A DNA stretch of 64,000 bases from Infirmifilum lucidum (GTDB taxonomy: Archaea > Thermoproteota > Thermoprotei > Thermofilales > Thermofilaceae): the NCBI RefSeq assembly GCF_014876775.1, contig NZ_CP062310.1:1-64000 (forward strand). The letters run 5' to 3'. The notes beneath the pieces are model-generated. The model was not told where the DNA came from. It was given only the letters and a program-made list of their open reading frames with translations, and did not search any database. The stretch's first letter is position 1. Each line of letters opens with the position of its first letter. Made by a program: the position numbers and the translations under genes. This document shows positions 25,165 through 34,155 of this stretch, one piece after another.

Positions 25165-25677
25165 ATGTCTCCCCCGAAGCTGACAAGGCCTATCCTCGCC
25201 AGGCACTTGGCTATGTGCGGGCACGTAGTGTTTGGGGAGAGGTACGTGGTCTTGGAGAACTTGAAGACGCCCGGAGGGGTAGGCGTGGATCTCGCGGTCG
25301 TGTCAACGCTCCCGGAGCCCTCTGTACACGCCGTGATCGCCGCCGCGGCGTTCAGCGAGGCCAGGCAGGGTATTGACGCGCTAGTCAGAGTTAGGGGGGA
25401 GAGAGTGGCAAATACACACTGGCTCGCGGCGACCCTCGACGCGTACGTCGCCCTGGGCAGGCCTCGGGAGCTCGAGAAAAACGGGATCGGGCTCGTGGTT
25501 GTGAGAGTCGAGTCGACTTTCGGGCTCGGGAGCGCGGAGACCATAGTAGAGCTCCCAGCAAAGCCTGAGGCGAGGAGGGCGTGGTGGGTTCAGCTTGAGG
25601 AGGCCCTCAGAGCTAGGGGGAGGCAGGACTTGGTCGAGGCCCTCAGGGGCACTCTGGGCAAGAAGCCGAGGGTCTAG
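25165..25677 (+). CDS. Hypothetical alpha/beta protein
   Basis: 170 residues, no membrane helix and no motif that I can name. An early GHVVFGERYVVLENLKTPGG section and a later GIGLVVVRVESTFGLGSAE suggest a mixed alpha/beta domain. ATG 25165 follows an AT-rich patch (CATTAATTG, 25143-25151). Its end overlaps by 4 nt the convergent CPBP protease-like gene. Codon use matches neighbouring native genes. Confidence 0.6.
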   Translation: MSPPKLTRPILARHLAMCGHVVFGERYVVLENLKTPGGVGVDLAVVSTLPEPSVHAVIAAAAFSEARQGIDALVRVRGERVANTHWLAATLDAYVALGRPRELEKNGIGLVVVRVESTFGLGSAETIVELPAKPEARRAWWVQLEEALRARGRQDLVEALRGTLGKKPRV

Positions 25678-26279
25678 CTCAGTACCACGGTTACTGGGAG
25701 GACGTAGAGGACAAGGTACAGCCACAGTGAGTGGCCTAGGCCGGAGGCGACTACTCCTGCTCTCTCGGCCACGAGGCCGAAGATGAGGCCGACGGGTATG
25801 GCCGCCAGGATTAGTAGCGGCATCCCCGAGACAAAGTGCACTAGAGAGTACGGTACTGTAGAGAGCCACCAGCCCTTCCCCAGAACTCTCTTCACGACGT
25901 AACCCTGGACGTAGCCCCTCCAGTACACCTCCTCTGCCAGCCCGAGGAAAAACACACCGGCTAGCTGCAGCGCCCCAGGCCTCACAGAGCTGTACACGGC
26001 CTCAACCTGCCACCACATCCCCGTAGTCCTCGCGAAGACTCCACCAGCGAGGAATACCAGGTACAGGGCAACAGCGCTCCCCAGCGAGTAGGGCACCCAC
26101 CGGATCCCCTTCAGGCTAATGCTAGCCCTCCCAGTTGCCAGGACGCCTAGAGCCAGCAGGATTGAGACTGCGGACATCGCCTCTACGAGCCTAGGCCTCG
26201 CGAGCTGGAAGGGCACCGCGAAGAGCAACCACGGCAGAGCCACAAGTAGTGCATCAAGCCTGGTGAACCTCCTTCCCAC
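25674..26279 (-). CDS. CPBP/CAAX-type intramembrane protease family protein
   Basis: 201 residues with about six hydrophobic helices. The three family motifs are visible: EEVYWRGYVQG (paired Glu and Arg), YSLVHFV (His) and GLGHSLW (His), which together form the membrane-embedded active site in Rce1-like proteases. Archaeal substrates are unknown. Start is near 26279 within RRFTRLDALL; no clear TATA. Confidence 0.85.
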   Translation of the reverse strand: MGRRFTRLDALLVALPWLLFAVPFQLARPRLVEAMSAVSILLALGVLATGRASISLKGIRWVPYSLGSAVALYLVFLAGGVFARTTGMWWQVEAVYSSVRPGALQLAGVFFLGLAEEVYWRGYVQGYVVKRVLGKGWWLSTVPYSLVHFVSGMPLLILAAIPVGLIFGLVAERAGVVASGLGHSLWLYLVLYVLPVTVVLS

Positions 26280-26377
26280 GAGCTAGGCACGTAGCGCCGG
26301 GAAAAATACCTTTTGTTGCAAGCCAGCCTCTAGTACTCCCAGCACTGCATAGCTTGGCAGGCCACCAGTACACCACT

Positions 26378-27091
26378 CTAATAAACGTCCTTACTGGCGA
26401 GCGCCCCCGATAGAACTAGCCTAACAACGCCGTAGTTGATGGCTACAGGTAGCTCCTTCTCGAAGGACTCCCCGCTAGTCCTCACGGTTCCCAGAATGTG
26501 GCCGCACTTCCTACACTTGTAGTACACGACTTGTCCTTGAATGTACACGTCGAAGTTCTCTCTACTGCTAGCGCCGCAGGCCGGGCACTTAAAGCTCTCA
26601 TACTCCCAAGAGTAGCCGCAGAGACACGCGAGGACGAGAGCTGTCTGGGAGTAGATCCAGCCCTGCCTCTCCGAGTACACGGCTGCCGAGGGGACTAGAC
26701 CGCAGACCGGGCAACGGCCCCCGCTCCACTCGATGCCCTCTACTCTGCCTACGAGGGACTTGTAGAGTATCCTGCGCGCAACATATGAGAGGAGTGCGAG
26801 CTTCGGATCCTGCGGGAAGCCCTCTTTAAGCGCCTCTGGTGTGGCCCTAGAGCAGTCGATTTCAATGCCGTTCCTACCGAGCACGTTGAGCGCTAGCGCT
26901 AGTAGCTCGTCGACGTTCTCGAGGTTCTCCAAGTAGACTGGCCCGTCCTTTATGAATCTGGGCTTAAACCTGACGTCGACAATGCTCTTCTCTATCTCGT
27001 TATATGCCCTGAGAATCTCCTTCAATTCCATTGCACACTCTTCGTCTGGACATATCACCTGGGCTAGTTTTTCAGCCACGGGTGTTTTCAC
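26378..27091 (-). CDS. fdhE: Formate dehydrogenase accessory protein FdhE
   Basis: 237 residues. Four CxxC-type zinc or iron knuckles are visible: CPVCG, CLCG, CPACG and CRKCG, all in the C-terminal half, which is the FdhE rubredoxin-like pattern. FdhE binds the formate dehydrogenase catalytic subunit during maturation in the cytoplasm. It is divergent from the fdh operon and so shares its control region. GTG 27091 and GTG 27079 are both possible; a minus-strand TATA (TTTTTATAG, 27107-27099) would favour 27079. Confidence 0.9.
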   Translation of the reverse strand: MKTPVAEKLAQVICPDEECAMELKEILRAYNEIEKSIVDVRFKPRFIKDGPVYLENLENVDELLALALNVLGRNGIEIDCSRATPEALKEGFPQDPKLALLSYVARRILYKSLVGRVEGIEWSGGRCPVCGLVPSAAVYSERQGWIYSQTALVLACLCGYSWEYESFKCPACGASSRENFDVYIQGQVVYYKCRKCGHILGTVRTSGESFEKELPVAINYGVVRLVLSGALASKDVY

Positions 27092-27209
27092 CCGACCCTA
27101 TAAAAATTAATTACGCGTTATGCTCTGTAGATATGTTAAAATTAATTATATTAAAATTAAACCATAATTACTTATATAATAGTATTGAAACAGATTATTT
27201 CGCGCGAGC
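27092..27209. promoter_or_regulatory. AT-rich divergent promoter between fdhE and the fdh operon
   Basis: Contains a minus-strand TATA for fdhE (27107-27099) and a plus-strand TATA ACTTATATAATA at about 27168-27179, which would start transcription near 27200, ten bases before the small ORF. Between them are two AAAATTAA-type direct repeats (27138-27162), possible binding sites for a regulator of both units. No palindrome is evident. Confidence 0.5.
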
Positions 27210-27380
27210 ATGGGCCAAATCTCGAAGATAAAAGAGCGTATAGAGCAGATTCTGGCAACAGAGCCCGACGTAGCCCACGGCTTAATGGCCTTGTACGAGG
27301 AAACAGAGGACTACACGTGTTTAACGCTCAAGGCCATTAGGGGCAAACGCGAGAAGGGTTGCAGCGAGAAGGTGTTCTAG
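27210..27380 (+). CDS. Small leader-position protein of the fdh operon
   Basis: 56 residues from ATG 27210, complete, ending one base before the start of fdhA. It begins MGQISKIKERIEQILATEPD and ends with EKGCSEKVF; mostly helix, with two Cys. The promoter TATA is placed for a nearly leaderless start, and the tight spacing argues that it is a real gene translated with the alpha subunit. Family unknown; a small chaperone or regulatory role is only a guess. Confidence 0.6.
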   Translation: MGQISKIKERIEQILATEPDVAHGLMALYEETEDYTCLTLKAIRGKREKGCSEKVF

Positions 27381-27381
27381 C

Positions 27382-30300
27382 ATGAGCCTGGAGCAGTCTG
27401 TCCTAAATAGGAGAGTGTTCCTGAAGCTCGCAACAGTAGCCGCCGCGGCAATATCCCTCTCATCTACTCCTGTACTGGCTGACACGCCGGTTCCCTTCAA
27501 GGAGTGGAGGACTAGGTGGGGTTTAGGAGAGGTTGGAGGCAAGACGGACATTGTAAAGGCTAGAGTCGCTCCAGTGATATGCCCGTACTGCTCGTTTGGC
27601 TGCAGCATAGACTTCTACACGGTAGGCGATAGAATTGTATGGACTACTGGTTCCCCGGACTCCTACATCAATAGAGGGGCTCTGTGCCCAAAGGGTGTGT
27701 CGGCGTTCCAGATAGTCGAGAATCCTAGGCGCGTGCTCTACCCGCTTATAAGGACAGGGCCTAAACCACCTGTAGAAGAGATACTTAGCGCGAAGTCGTG
27801 GGACGACTTAGTAGCGCTCGTGAAGAAGTATCCTCCCCGGTGGAGAGTTGCCTCCTGGGACGAGGCGTTCAGGTACATAGCTAGCAGGTTGAAGGCCATC
27901 ATGGACGAGTACCGCTCCAAGACGGGCGCGCCGTTCCAGAAAGACGGCACGTACTACATCGGCAGTGCAACCCCGGTGCAAATCATAGGCTCCTCAATAC
28001 TCGTCAACGAGGAGGCATTCCTCACGAAGAAGCTCTCAATATACCTCGGGACACACAACATGGACTCGCAGTACCGCAAGTGCCACTCATCTACGGTCGC
28101 CGCTCTAGCCGCTACCTACGGCTGGGGCGCCGAGACCGCCGCTATTGAGGACTTGTATTCCTCGGACGTCATTCTGTTCTTCTCGAACCCGGCCGAGGCG
28201 CACCCACTCTCGTTCCAGCACTTCCTCAAGGCTAAACAGGAGAGAGGCACAATCCTCATCACGTTCGACCCCCGCCTGTCGAGGACGGCGATGGTTTCGG
28301 ACATATGGGTGCCCTTCAGGCCCGGTAGCGACACGGCAATACTTCTCTACATACTGCACTACGCTTTCCTCGAGAGGAACCCGCCAATAGACCAGCTAGA
28401 CGAGTTCAAGAGGCTCATGTCCCGGTGGAACATAACGCAAGCAGACTTAGACGAGCTCAAAGACCTGCTGTCCAACTACACAGCCGAGGAGGTATCAAGG
28501 ATCTCGGGCGTCCCGGTTGAGACCCTCAGGAACGTCGCCAAGATATACGTCGAGAGGAGCGGCGTCGTCACGGGCCACAAGAAGCACGGGATAATACAGT
28601 GGGCCATGGGCATGACCCAGCACACCAACGCTACGGTCAACATTATCAGGGCTGCTGCCATAGTCCAGCTCCTTCTGGGGAACGTCGGGTACCCTGGAGG
28701 CGGGGCGCACCCGTTCAGGGGGCACAGCAACGTTCAGGGGGCTACAGACATCCAGGGAGCCGGGAACGCTGCACTAAGCGGCTACCACGCACACCCAGCT
28801 AAAGCAATGGAAGTCAGGCTCTACCAGGACTGGAAACTACAGGGCATGCCCGACGCCTGGAACTGGGAGGTTCCAGACTGGGCTCTCGCTGCATTCCCAG
28901 CACTTAAGGATGCTGCCAAGAGAGGCCAGGCAAACTCAGCGAAATTGTTGCAGGTCTTCAAGTTCTACGGGTGGAGGAGGCACGAGCTACTCTGGGGCAT
29001 ATTCATAGGTACAGACCCCGAGACAGACCCCCAGAACGGGAAGGTTATAAGCGATATTCCGTTCGGCGCTGGATCCACTGAGACGACATTCGCTAGGAGG
29101 GCTCTCAACGGCGAGATCAGGGCGGCGCTCATATTCGGCGAGAACCCGGCCGTAACAAACCCCAACGCGAAAATAGTCTGGGCGGCGCTAGCGTCCCTAC
29201 AGCTACTCGTCGTCGCAGATATTTTTGAGACCGAGACCGCCTGGTTTGCCGACGTTCTGCTACCTTCAGCTAGCTTCGCTGAGAAGGAGGGCACGCGCAC
29301 GAACAGCAACAGAGTGATTCAGTGGACGTTTAAGGCCCTAGAGCCTAAAGGGAACTCCAGGCCAGACTACTGGATAATTGTAAACCTCTTCAAGTACCTC
29401 TGGAGGGCAGGCGTCATACAGCTCCCGAGCCAGCTCGTCGGCAAGAGGAAGGAGAGAGTAGCAATAAGGAGGGGCGATAGGATCTTCGAGCTGTACTACC
29501 GCGAAATTGCGCCAGAGAAGTCCTGGGACTACAGCGGTGGCACTGGAGCGGCGAGCCCTGTTAGCGCCATTGAGGCGGAGGTTAACCCCAGGATTATAAA
29601 CAAGGAGATCAACTTTGCAACCCTAATCTACGACGGGATGTACAACCCCGTTAGAGACGAGTTTACCCCGATGAGGAGAGACAAGAGGATTAGAGACGTA
29701 GGCGAGATCGACGGGTATTTTGCCCAGAAGTTCACTCTGTACAAGGACTGGGGCTGGAGCTGGCCCCAGAACGTGCGGATAATGTACGCCCTAGACGCCC
29801 TGGCAGTGATGGAGGGCCAGCCCGTAAAGGTAGTCGTGGGCGGCAAGGAGTACACCGTGACAGGCGAGACGGGCGAGGTCGTCGACGAGTACACTGGTGG
29901 CTACAGGCCTGCATACCTGCCGGGCCATAGCTGGAGCCTGCCCAAGTACTTCAAGAGGAGACTCAGCAACATATCGGATCTCTGGGCGGGGCTCGACATG
30001 GTAAGGTTCATCAGGACTGGCGAGCTTGTCTTCCCAGAGAAGAGCCTCGTAATAGACAAGGATGGAGCCCCGACGCCTGTGTCCTTTGAGGAGTTCGCCA
30101 GTCTCACTGGGATGAGGTTTGTGTGGGCTAACGACGGTCTCTACTGGGACGAGGACACAACAGTCAAGGCAAAGGCTGCCGTGAAGTACTCCTTCTTCCC
30201 AGGCGACAGCTGGAGCAAGTACAAGGACACTTACGCGGCTTTCAGGCAGAAGCTCAAGGCCTACTACGATCAGACTGGAAGCCTCAAGCAGGCAGTCCTG

Positions 30301-30921
30301 AATGTCATTAGGGACATGGGCGGCTGGTACAAGGGGTACAACTTCTCCTACCCGATACACACTGAGCCTGCAGAGTCCCCGGACATCGAGCTGGCGCTGA
30401 AATACCCGACACTGGCCTTCCTAAACCCCTTTAACCTGCAGGTGCTAAACGAGCAGCCCGACGTCGTCAAGGGCAAGCCCGTGGGCCTTGCGCTGGAGCC
30501 GAAGGATCTGTCTGGGGAGCAGGGCGTCCTCGTCGCTCTCACAAGCAACAGGCTTACTGAGATGTGGCACAGCGGTAGCATGACGAGAAATATCCCCTAC
30601 CTCGTACAGCTCGTGCCAGAGCCCTTCGTCTACATTAATGAGAAGCTCGCAAAGAAGCTCGGCATCAAGTCAGGCGACCTAGTGGAGATCGTCACGGCTA
30701 GAGGTTCGATAAGAATGAAGGCTTTTGTCACGAAGGGCGAGGCCTACCTCAAAATGGGAGGCTCTGAACTACCAGTAGTCAACGTTGTCTGGCACTTCAG
30801 CTTCCTAGGGCAAGCTACAGGCCCTCAGGGGAACTTCATCACGCCAGACGCTGTGGACGTTGTGACAACTATACAGGAGTCTAAGGCTTGGATCGGTGTT
30901 GTCAGGAAAGCTTCTGGGTGA
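27382..30921 (+). CDS. fdhA: Formate dehydrogenase alpha subunit, molybdopterin-dependent, Cys type
   Basis: Oxidises formate to CO2. 1179 residues, longer than FdnG/FdoG (about 1015). The leader NRRVFLKLATVAAAAISL is a twin-Arg Tat signal, placing the mature protein outside the membrane. The [4Fe-4S] motif uses C67, C70, C74 and C102 (CPYCSFGC, LCPKG). The metal ligand is Cys234 (RKCHSSTVAALAATYGWGAE) at the site where E. coli has selenocysteine, encoded here by TGC at 28081. C-terminal molybdopterin dinucleotide-binding domain includes SGSMTRN. First of three structural genes with short gaps. Confidence 0.95.
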   Translation: MSLEQSVLNRRVFLKLATVAAAAISLSSTPVLADTPVPFKEWRTRWGLGEVGGKTDIVKARVAPVICPYCSFGCSIDFYTVGDRIVWTTGSPDSYINRGALCPKGVSAFQIVENPRRVLYPLIRTGPKPPVEEILSAKSWDDLVALVKKYPPRWRVASWDEAFRYIASRLKAIMDEYRSKTGAPFQKDGTYYIGSATPVQIIGSSILVNEEAFLTKKLSIYLGTHNMDSQYRKCHSSTVAALAATYGWGAETAAIEDLYSSDVILFFSNPAEAHPLSFQHFLKAKQERGTILITFDPRLSRTAMVSDIWVPFRPGSDTAILLYILHYAFLERNPPIDQLDEFKRLMSRWNITQADLDELKDLLSNYTAEEVSRISGVPVETLRNVAKIYVERSGVVTGHKKHGIIQWAMGMTQHTNATVNIIRAAAIVQLLLGNVGYPGGGAHPFRGHSNVQGATDIQGAGNAALSGYHAHPAKAMEVRLYQDWKLQGMPDAWNWEVPDWALAAFPALKDAAKRGQANSAKLLQVFKFYGWRRHELLWGIFIGTDPETDPQNGKVISDIPFGAGSTETTFARRALNGEIRAALIFGENPAVTNPNAKIVWAALASLQLLVVADIFETETAWFADVLLPSASFAEKEGTRTNSNRVIQWTFKALEPKGNSRPDYWIIVNLFKYLWRAGVIQLPSQLVGKRKERVAIRRGDRIFELYYREIAPEKSWDYSGGTGAASPVSAIEAEVNPRIINKEINFATLIYDGMYNPVRDEFTPMRRDKRIRDVGEIDGYFAQKFTLYKDWGWSWPQNVRIMYALDALAVMEGQPVKVVVGGKEYTVTGETGEVVDEYTGGYRPAYLPGHSWSLPKYFKRRLSNISDLWAGLDMVRFIRTGELVFPEKSLVIDKDGAPTPVSFEEFASLTGMRFVWANDGLYWDEDTTVKAKAAVKYSFFPGDSWSKYKDTYAAFRQKLKAYYDQTGSLKQAVLNVIRDMGGWYKGYNFSYPIHTEPAESPDIELALKYPTLAFLNPFNLQVLNEQPDVVKGKPVGLALEPKDLSGEQGVLVALTSNRLTEMWHSGSMTRNIPYLVQLVPEPFVYINEKLAKKLGIKSGDLVEIVTARGSIRMKAFVTKGEAYLKMGGSELPVVNVVWHFSFLGQATGPQGNFITPDAVDVVTTIQESKAWIGVVRKASG

Positions 30922-30932
30922 GGTGATGGGGG

Positions 30933-31790
30933 ATGGTGAGACTGGTCTTACCCTCTAAGAATGAGGGGTATGGAGTTGTCGTGGACATCGACAAGTGTAT
31001 AGGATGCAGGGCCTGCGAGATAGCGTGCCAGGCCTGGAACGGCAGGAAAGCCGTCGAGACTACGTTCAGCGGAGTATTCGCAAACCCGCCAGACTTAACG
31101 GCAGACACGTGGAAGGTCGTATTCTATTACGAGTCTGAGGCCCAGGTAACGCTGAGTATACCCGAGGGCTCTTTCAGCTTCCAGCAGGTTCAGTGGACAC
31201 CGCTACCATTCCAGTGCATGCACTGCTACGACTCTCCGTGCGCGAGGGCCTGTCCTGTCGGGGCGATAAAAGTCACGCCCGAGGGGGCTGTTGTAATCAG
31301 GGCAGAGGAGTGTGTAGGGTGCGGGTACTGCCAGACAGCCTGCCCGTACAGCGTCCCCAGGAGGGGCTCCGACGGGAAGTTCTACAAGTGCACGTTCTGC
31401 GTGGACAGGATACAGAACGGCTTGAGGCCAGCCTGCGTGGAGGCGTGCCCGACGGGAGTATTCACCTTCACTACTATCCAGAAGGCTGTCGAGATGGCAA
31501 GAGAGGCCCAATCCCAGGGCAAAGTTGTCTACGGGCTCGACTTGAACAGCTACATCGGGGGCGGCACGAGGTGGATCTACGTAGCCTCCGAGAAGAAAGC
31601 CTCTGCGGCCTTCAAGGAGAAACTCCCCGAGAACCCTGTAGTCGCTATCCGGCAGACGCAGGAGCTCCTAAAGAACATAGCTATCCCCGGCTTCTCGGCT
31701 GGCGCTGTAGCGCTAGCAATCATAGGGGGGTTCGCATTCTGGCGCGCTAAACGGGTAGAACAAGTTGCCAGAGAGGGGGGTGAAGAGTAA
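30933..31790 (+). CDS. fdhB: Formate dehydrogenase beta subunit, four [4Fe-4S] clusters
   Basis: 285 residues. Four ferredoxin-like Cys groups are visible: CIGCRACEIAC, CMHCYDSPCARACPVG, CVGCGYCQTACPYS and CTFCVDR...CVEACPTG. It passes electrons from the alpha subunit to the membrane cytochrome. A single C-terminal helix (AGAVALAIIGGFAFW) anchors it, as in FdnH/FdoH. ATG 30933 follows GGTGATGGGGG, 11 nt after the alpha stop. It probably crosses the membrane by hitch-hiking on the alpha subunit's Tat signal. Confidence 0.93.
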   Translation: MVRLVLPSKNEGYGVVVDIDKCIGCRACEIACQAWNGRKAVETTFSGVFANPPDLTADTWKVVFYYESEAQVTLSIPEGSFSFQQVQWTPLPFQCMHCYDSPCARACPVGAIKVTPEGAVVIRAEECVGCGYCQTACPYSVPRRGSDGKFYKCTFCVDRIQNGLRPACVEACPTGVFTFTTIQKAVEMAREAQSQGKVVYGLDLNSYIGGGTRWIYVASEKKASAAFKEKLPENPVVAIRQTQELLKNIAIPGFSAGAVALAIIGGFAFWRAKRVEQVAREGGEE

Positions 31791-31805
31791 GGGGGGTGGT
31801 GTCTC

Positions 31806-32519
31806 GTGTCCGAGGAGAAACGCGTTGAAATAATAAGCTTGAGCTACAGGCTAGTGCACGCGCATAACCTACACCTCTGGAGCTTCCTCGCAGTTAGCGG
31901 TGCCGTAATGCTCGCGATCCAGTACTTCAGCTGGCTCGCCTATGCAGTCGGCTACCCCGCTGCTGTCCTGCTACGCCTAGACCCCGCCGTTGACGCCGTC
32001 ACTCTAGGCGTCCAGATCCTAAGGATACTGCACAGGATACTCGGGGTTCTCTGGGGTATAATGATAATAGTCTACGGTATCTATCTCGTAGGGTTCAGGA
32101 AGCTGGAAGTACTCAGGCCACTCAGGAAACCCCTCAAGGAGCAAGTAGCTGAGGTAAAGGCGCTAGCAGGCAGGTACATCCTCGGCAAGCCCCTGCCGAA
32201 AGAAGTCGAGGAGAAACTCGACAGGCATAACGTTTTCGTGGCGTACCTCGCCCTACTACTCGCCGTGGCCTTCGCGCTCCTAGCCTTCAGCGGGGCCTCT
32301 ATGGTGTTCCTCCCGCTGACTATCGAGCAGTACAGGCTCATGTTGCTACTCCACGACATAGGATTCTACCTTTCGCTGCTATTCGTCTACCTCCACCTCT
32401 TCGCATCGCTACACCCAGCCAACGCGCCGATACTGCGGGCCATGTTCAGGGACGGGACAGTGACTCTAGAAGAAGCTAAACAGCACATGCCCCAGTGGCT
32501 CAAGAGGAAAATTAAATGA
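31806..32519 (+). CDS. fdhC: Formate dehydrogenase gamma subunit, cytochrome b-type
   Basis: 237 residues with four hydrophobic helices and several His suited to heme binding: RLVHAHNLHLW, LHRILGVLWG, LLLHDIGFYLSLLFVYLHLF. It takes electrons from the beta subunit and reduces quinone, as in FdnI/FdoI. Start GTG 31806 follows GGGGGGTGG, 15 nt from the beta stop. A run of T follows the gene (32520-32547), probably ending transcription. Confidence 0.9.
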   Translation: MSEEKRVEIISLSYRLVHAHNLHLWSFLAVSGAVMLAIQYFSWLAYAVGYPAAVLLRLDPAVDAVTLGVQILRILHRILGVLWGIMIIVYGIYLVGFRKLEVLRPLRKPLKEQVAEVKALAGRYILGKPLPKEVEEKLDRHNVFVAYLALLLAVAFALLAFSGASMVFLPLTIEQYRLMLLLHDIGFYLSLLFVYLHLFASLHPANAPILRAMFRDGTVTLEEAKQHMPQWLKRKIK

Positions 32520-32547
32520 TTTTTTATAAATAGTCTTTTTCTTTTTT
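32518..32547 (+). terminator. T-rich terminator after the fdh structural genes
   Basis: Two T-runs, GATTTTTTATAAATAG and TCTTTTTCTTTTTTAAC, directly follow the gamma-subunit stop without a hairpin, the usual form of archaeal intrinsic termination. Confidence 0.55.
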
Positions 32548-32873
32548 AACACCTGAAAACTTCTCTAGTGTTCTTTTGTGGAGTCTCTGAGTAGGCCAGG
32601 GGGCTTCGAAAGCCAGGGAGTTATTTCTCGCGCTCCACAGGAAGGCAGACCTAGGCACGCTGTACTGGCGGAGGTAGTTCCGCCAGTCCTCGTTTGTCTC
32701 CTCTGCGCTCCAATACGTCTCGAGGCACGCGGCTTTCGTTGACGCTTTGATTTGATGAGTGCTGGAGGAGAATGAGGCCAAGTTGCCTCGTTACATAGAA
32801 TAAGCGATACTTCAACGGGGAGACTTAATTGAACTTTTTACATGGTTTGCCTAGATAAACTTAAATATAAGAC
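32548..32873. other. Intergenic stretch with no convincing gene
   Basis: A minus-strand frame from TTG 32781 to 32524 would give 85 residues with the section ETNEDWRNYLRQYSVPRS and several Trp, but it has no promoter that I can see, no known family, and its end lies in the T-rich terminator. It may be a remnant. From 32855 the TATA of the next gene begins (ACTTAAATATAAG). Confidence 0.3.
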
Positions 32874-32891
32874 TTGTCTCATGTCAAGATA

Positions 32892-33074
32892 ATGATTGGC
32901 AAGAGACAAGTAATAGAGGTACCGGAAGACCTTTACAAAGAGCTAGCCCGTATAGCCGAGGCTACAGGCAGAACTCCAGGCGAGATAGTCGTAGACCTGA
33001 TCGGTATCTTCGTAAAGACACACACGCCAGCAGTCTTTGCAGAAGACTATCCCTACTCTGACTTCGGAGAATAA
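32892..33074 (+). CDS. Small ribbon-helix-helix-like protein in the fdh locus
   Basis: 60 residues: MIGKRQVIEVPEDLYKELAR then IAEATGRTPGEIVVDLIGIF. A short basic strand followed by two helices is the ribbon-helix-helix DNA-binding layout. TATA CTTAAATATA (32859-32868) predicts a leaderless start at ATG 32892; a TTG at 32874 would be upstream of the transcript. Located between the formate dehydrogenase genes and fdhD, it is a candidate local regulator, perhaps acting at the AT-rich repeats before the operon. Confidence 0.65.
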   Translation: MIGKRQVIEVPEDLYKELARIAEATGRTPGEIVVDLIGIFVKTHTPAVFAEDYPYSDFGE

Positions 33075-33117
33075 AAAATATCTTTTTCCATACCTTGTTT
33101 CATCAGGCAAGCTGGGA

Positions 33118-33861
33118 ATGGTTAGGTTCTCAGAGCTAGCCCCAGAGTATGTGACGCTGGAGGGCCAGGCAGTGGCAGTAGACGAGCTCTACACAGTCTA
33201 CGTCAACGGCAAGTCGTACGTCAGCATCTCGGCGAGCCCCTCGGGGCTCTACGAACTCGCCCTCGGCCTGCTCGTGGGGGACGGCGTTGCGTCGGGGCCG
33301 GGCGACATCCTCGACGTCAAGGTAGATAGGTCTTCGAGGAGGATCGACGTATACCTGGACAGGGACGTCAGCGTCAGCCCGTACCGGGTGGAAGACTGCG
33401 GGGCGGCCGCCGCGAGGGGGGTGTACGTCTACTCCGGGGCCACCTTTAGCCTCCGGGAGCTGGTGGGCCTCGTGGGCGAGTTCGACAGGGCCTCCATAGC
33501 CACAGCCCGACTGCTCGCCGTCCACTCTTCAGCTATCGTCCAGCCCAGCCGCGGCGAGGGTGTCCTAGCCCACGACCCGAGCAGGCATACGTCAATGGTA
33601 AAGGCTATAGGCTCGGCAATAGCCCGGGGTTTCAAGCTGGGAGATTCCGTCGCGATCACTACTGGCAGGGCGTCGAGCGACATCGTCGTCCGCCTGGCGA
33701 GAGCCGGGGTGCCCGTCCTAGTCTCCCTCAAGGGCCCGCTAATGAGCGGGATAAGGGCCTCCGAGATGCTAGGCGTCACGCTGGTGCTCGTCGCCAGGCA
33801 TCGCGAGGGGGGCAGGGGGTTTAGGCCGGTCACGCACCCTTGGAGGATTCTTCCAACCTGA
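33118..33861 (+). CDS. fdhD: Formate dehydrogenase sulfurtransferase FdhD
   Basis: 247 residues. FdhD moves sulfur from a cysteine desulfurase to the molybdenum cofactor of formate dehydrogenase. Family landmarks are VHSSAIV, AHDPSRHTSMVKAIG (usually EDVGRHNAVDKVIG), TTGRASSDIVVRLARAGVPV and the ending VTLVLVARHREG. The sulfur-carrying loop has only one Cys, in RVEDCGAAA, instead of the CxxC of the E. coli protein. I chose ATG 33118; the open frame extends upstream to 33037 without family similarity and overlaps the RHH gene. A TATA-like AAAAAATATC lies at 33074-33083. Confidence 0.88.
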   Translation: MVRFSELAPEYVTLEGQAVAVDELYTVYVNGKSYVSISASPSGLYELALGLLVGDGVASGPGDILDVKVDRSSRRIDVYLDRDVSVSPYRVEDCGAAAARGVYVYSGATFSLRELVGLVGEFDRASIATARLLAVHSSAIVQPSRGEGVLAHDPSRHTSMVKAIGSAIARGFKLGDSVAITTGRASSDIVVRLARAGVPVLVSLKGPLMSGIRASEMLGVTLVLVARHREGGRGFRPVTHPWRILPT

Positions 33862-33921
33862 CTAATACTCCCTAGGGGCTAAAGCTAGGTTTAAATCCCG
33901 GCACCTGTAGTGTTGTACAGA

Positions 33922-33995
33922 AGCCCGGTGGTGTAGCGGTCAAGCATGGCGGGCTTTGGACCCGCAGATCCCGGGTTCGAATCCCGGCCGGGCTA
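33922..33995 (+). tRNA. tRNA-Gln (anticodon TTG)
   Basis: Cloverleaf can be drawn by eye: acceptor AGCCCGG with CCGGGCT, anticodon stem GCGGG/CCCGC with loop CTTTGGA giving anticodon TTG, T stem CCGGG/CCCGG with loop TTCGAAT, discriminator A at 33995. No intron and no encoded CCA. TATA TTTAAAT at 33890-33896 is upstream and a run of eight T near 34022 ends the unit. Confidence 0.95.
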
Positions 33996-34155
33996 TAATT
34001 TGCCAATTTTAACTGAATAGCTGTTTTTTTTGTGAAAGGCTTCTTGGCGGTGTACTATGGTTTTGGCGCCTGCTAGAGGGCTGAAACAGTAACGCGCAGA
34101 AGCCGAGGTATAGTATAGGGGGCAAAGGCTTATAGGCTCGGCCCGCGGAATATTC

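Noticed and set aside
32524-32781. 85-residue minus-strand frame after the formate dehydrogenase genes
   Set aside because: No promoter, TTG start, no known family, ends in the T-rich terminator of the fdh operon; kept only as a note.
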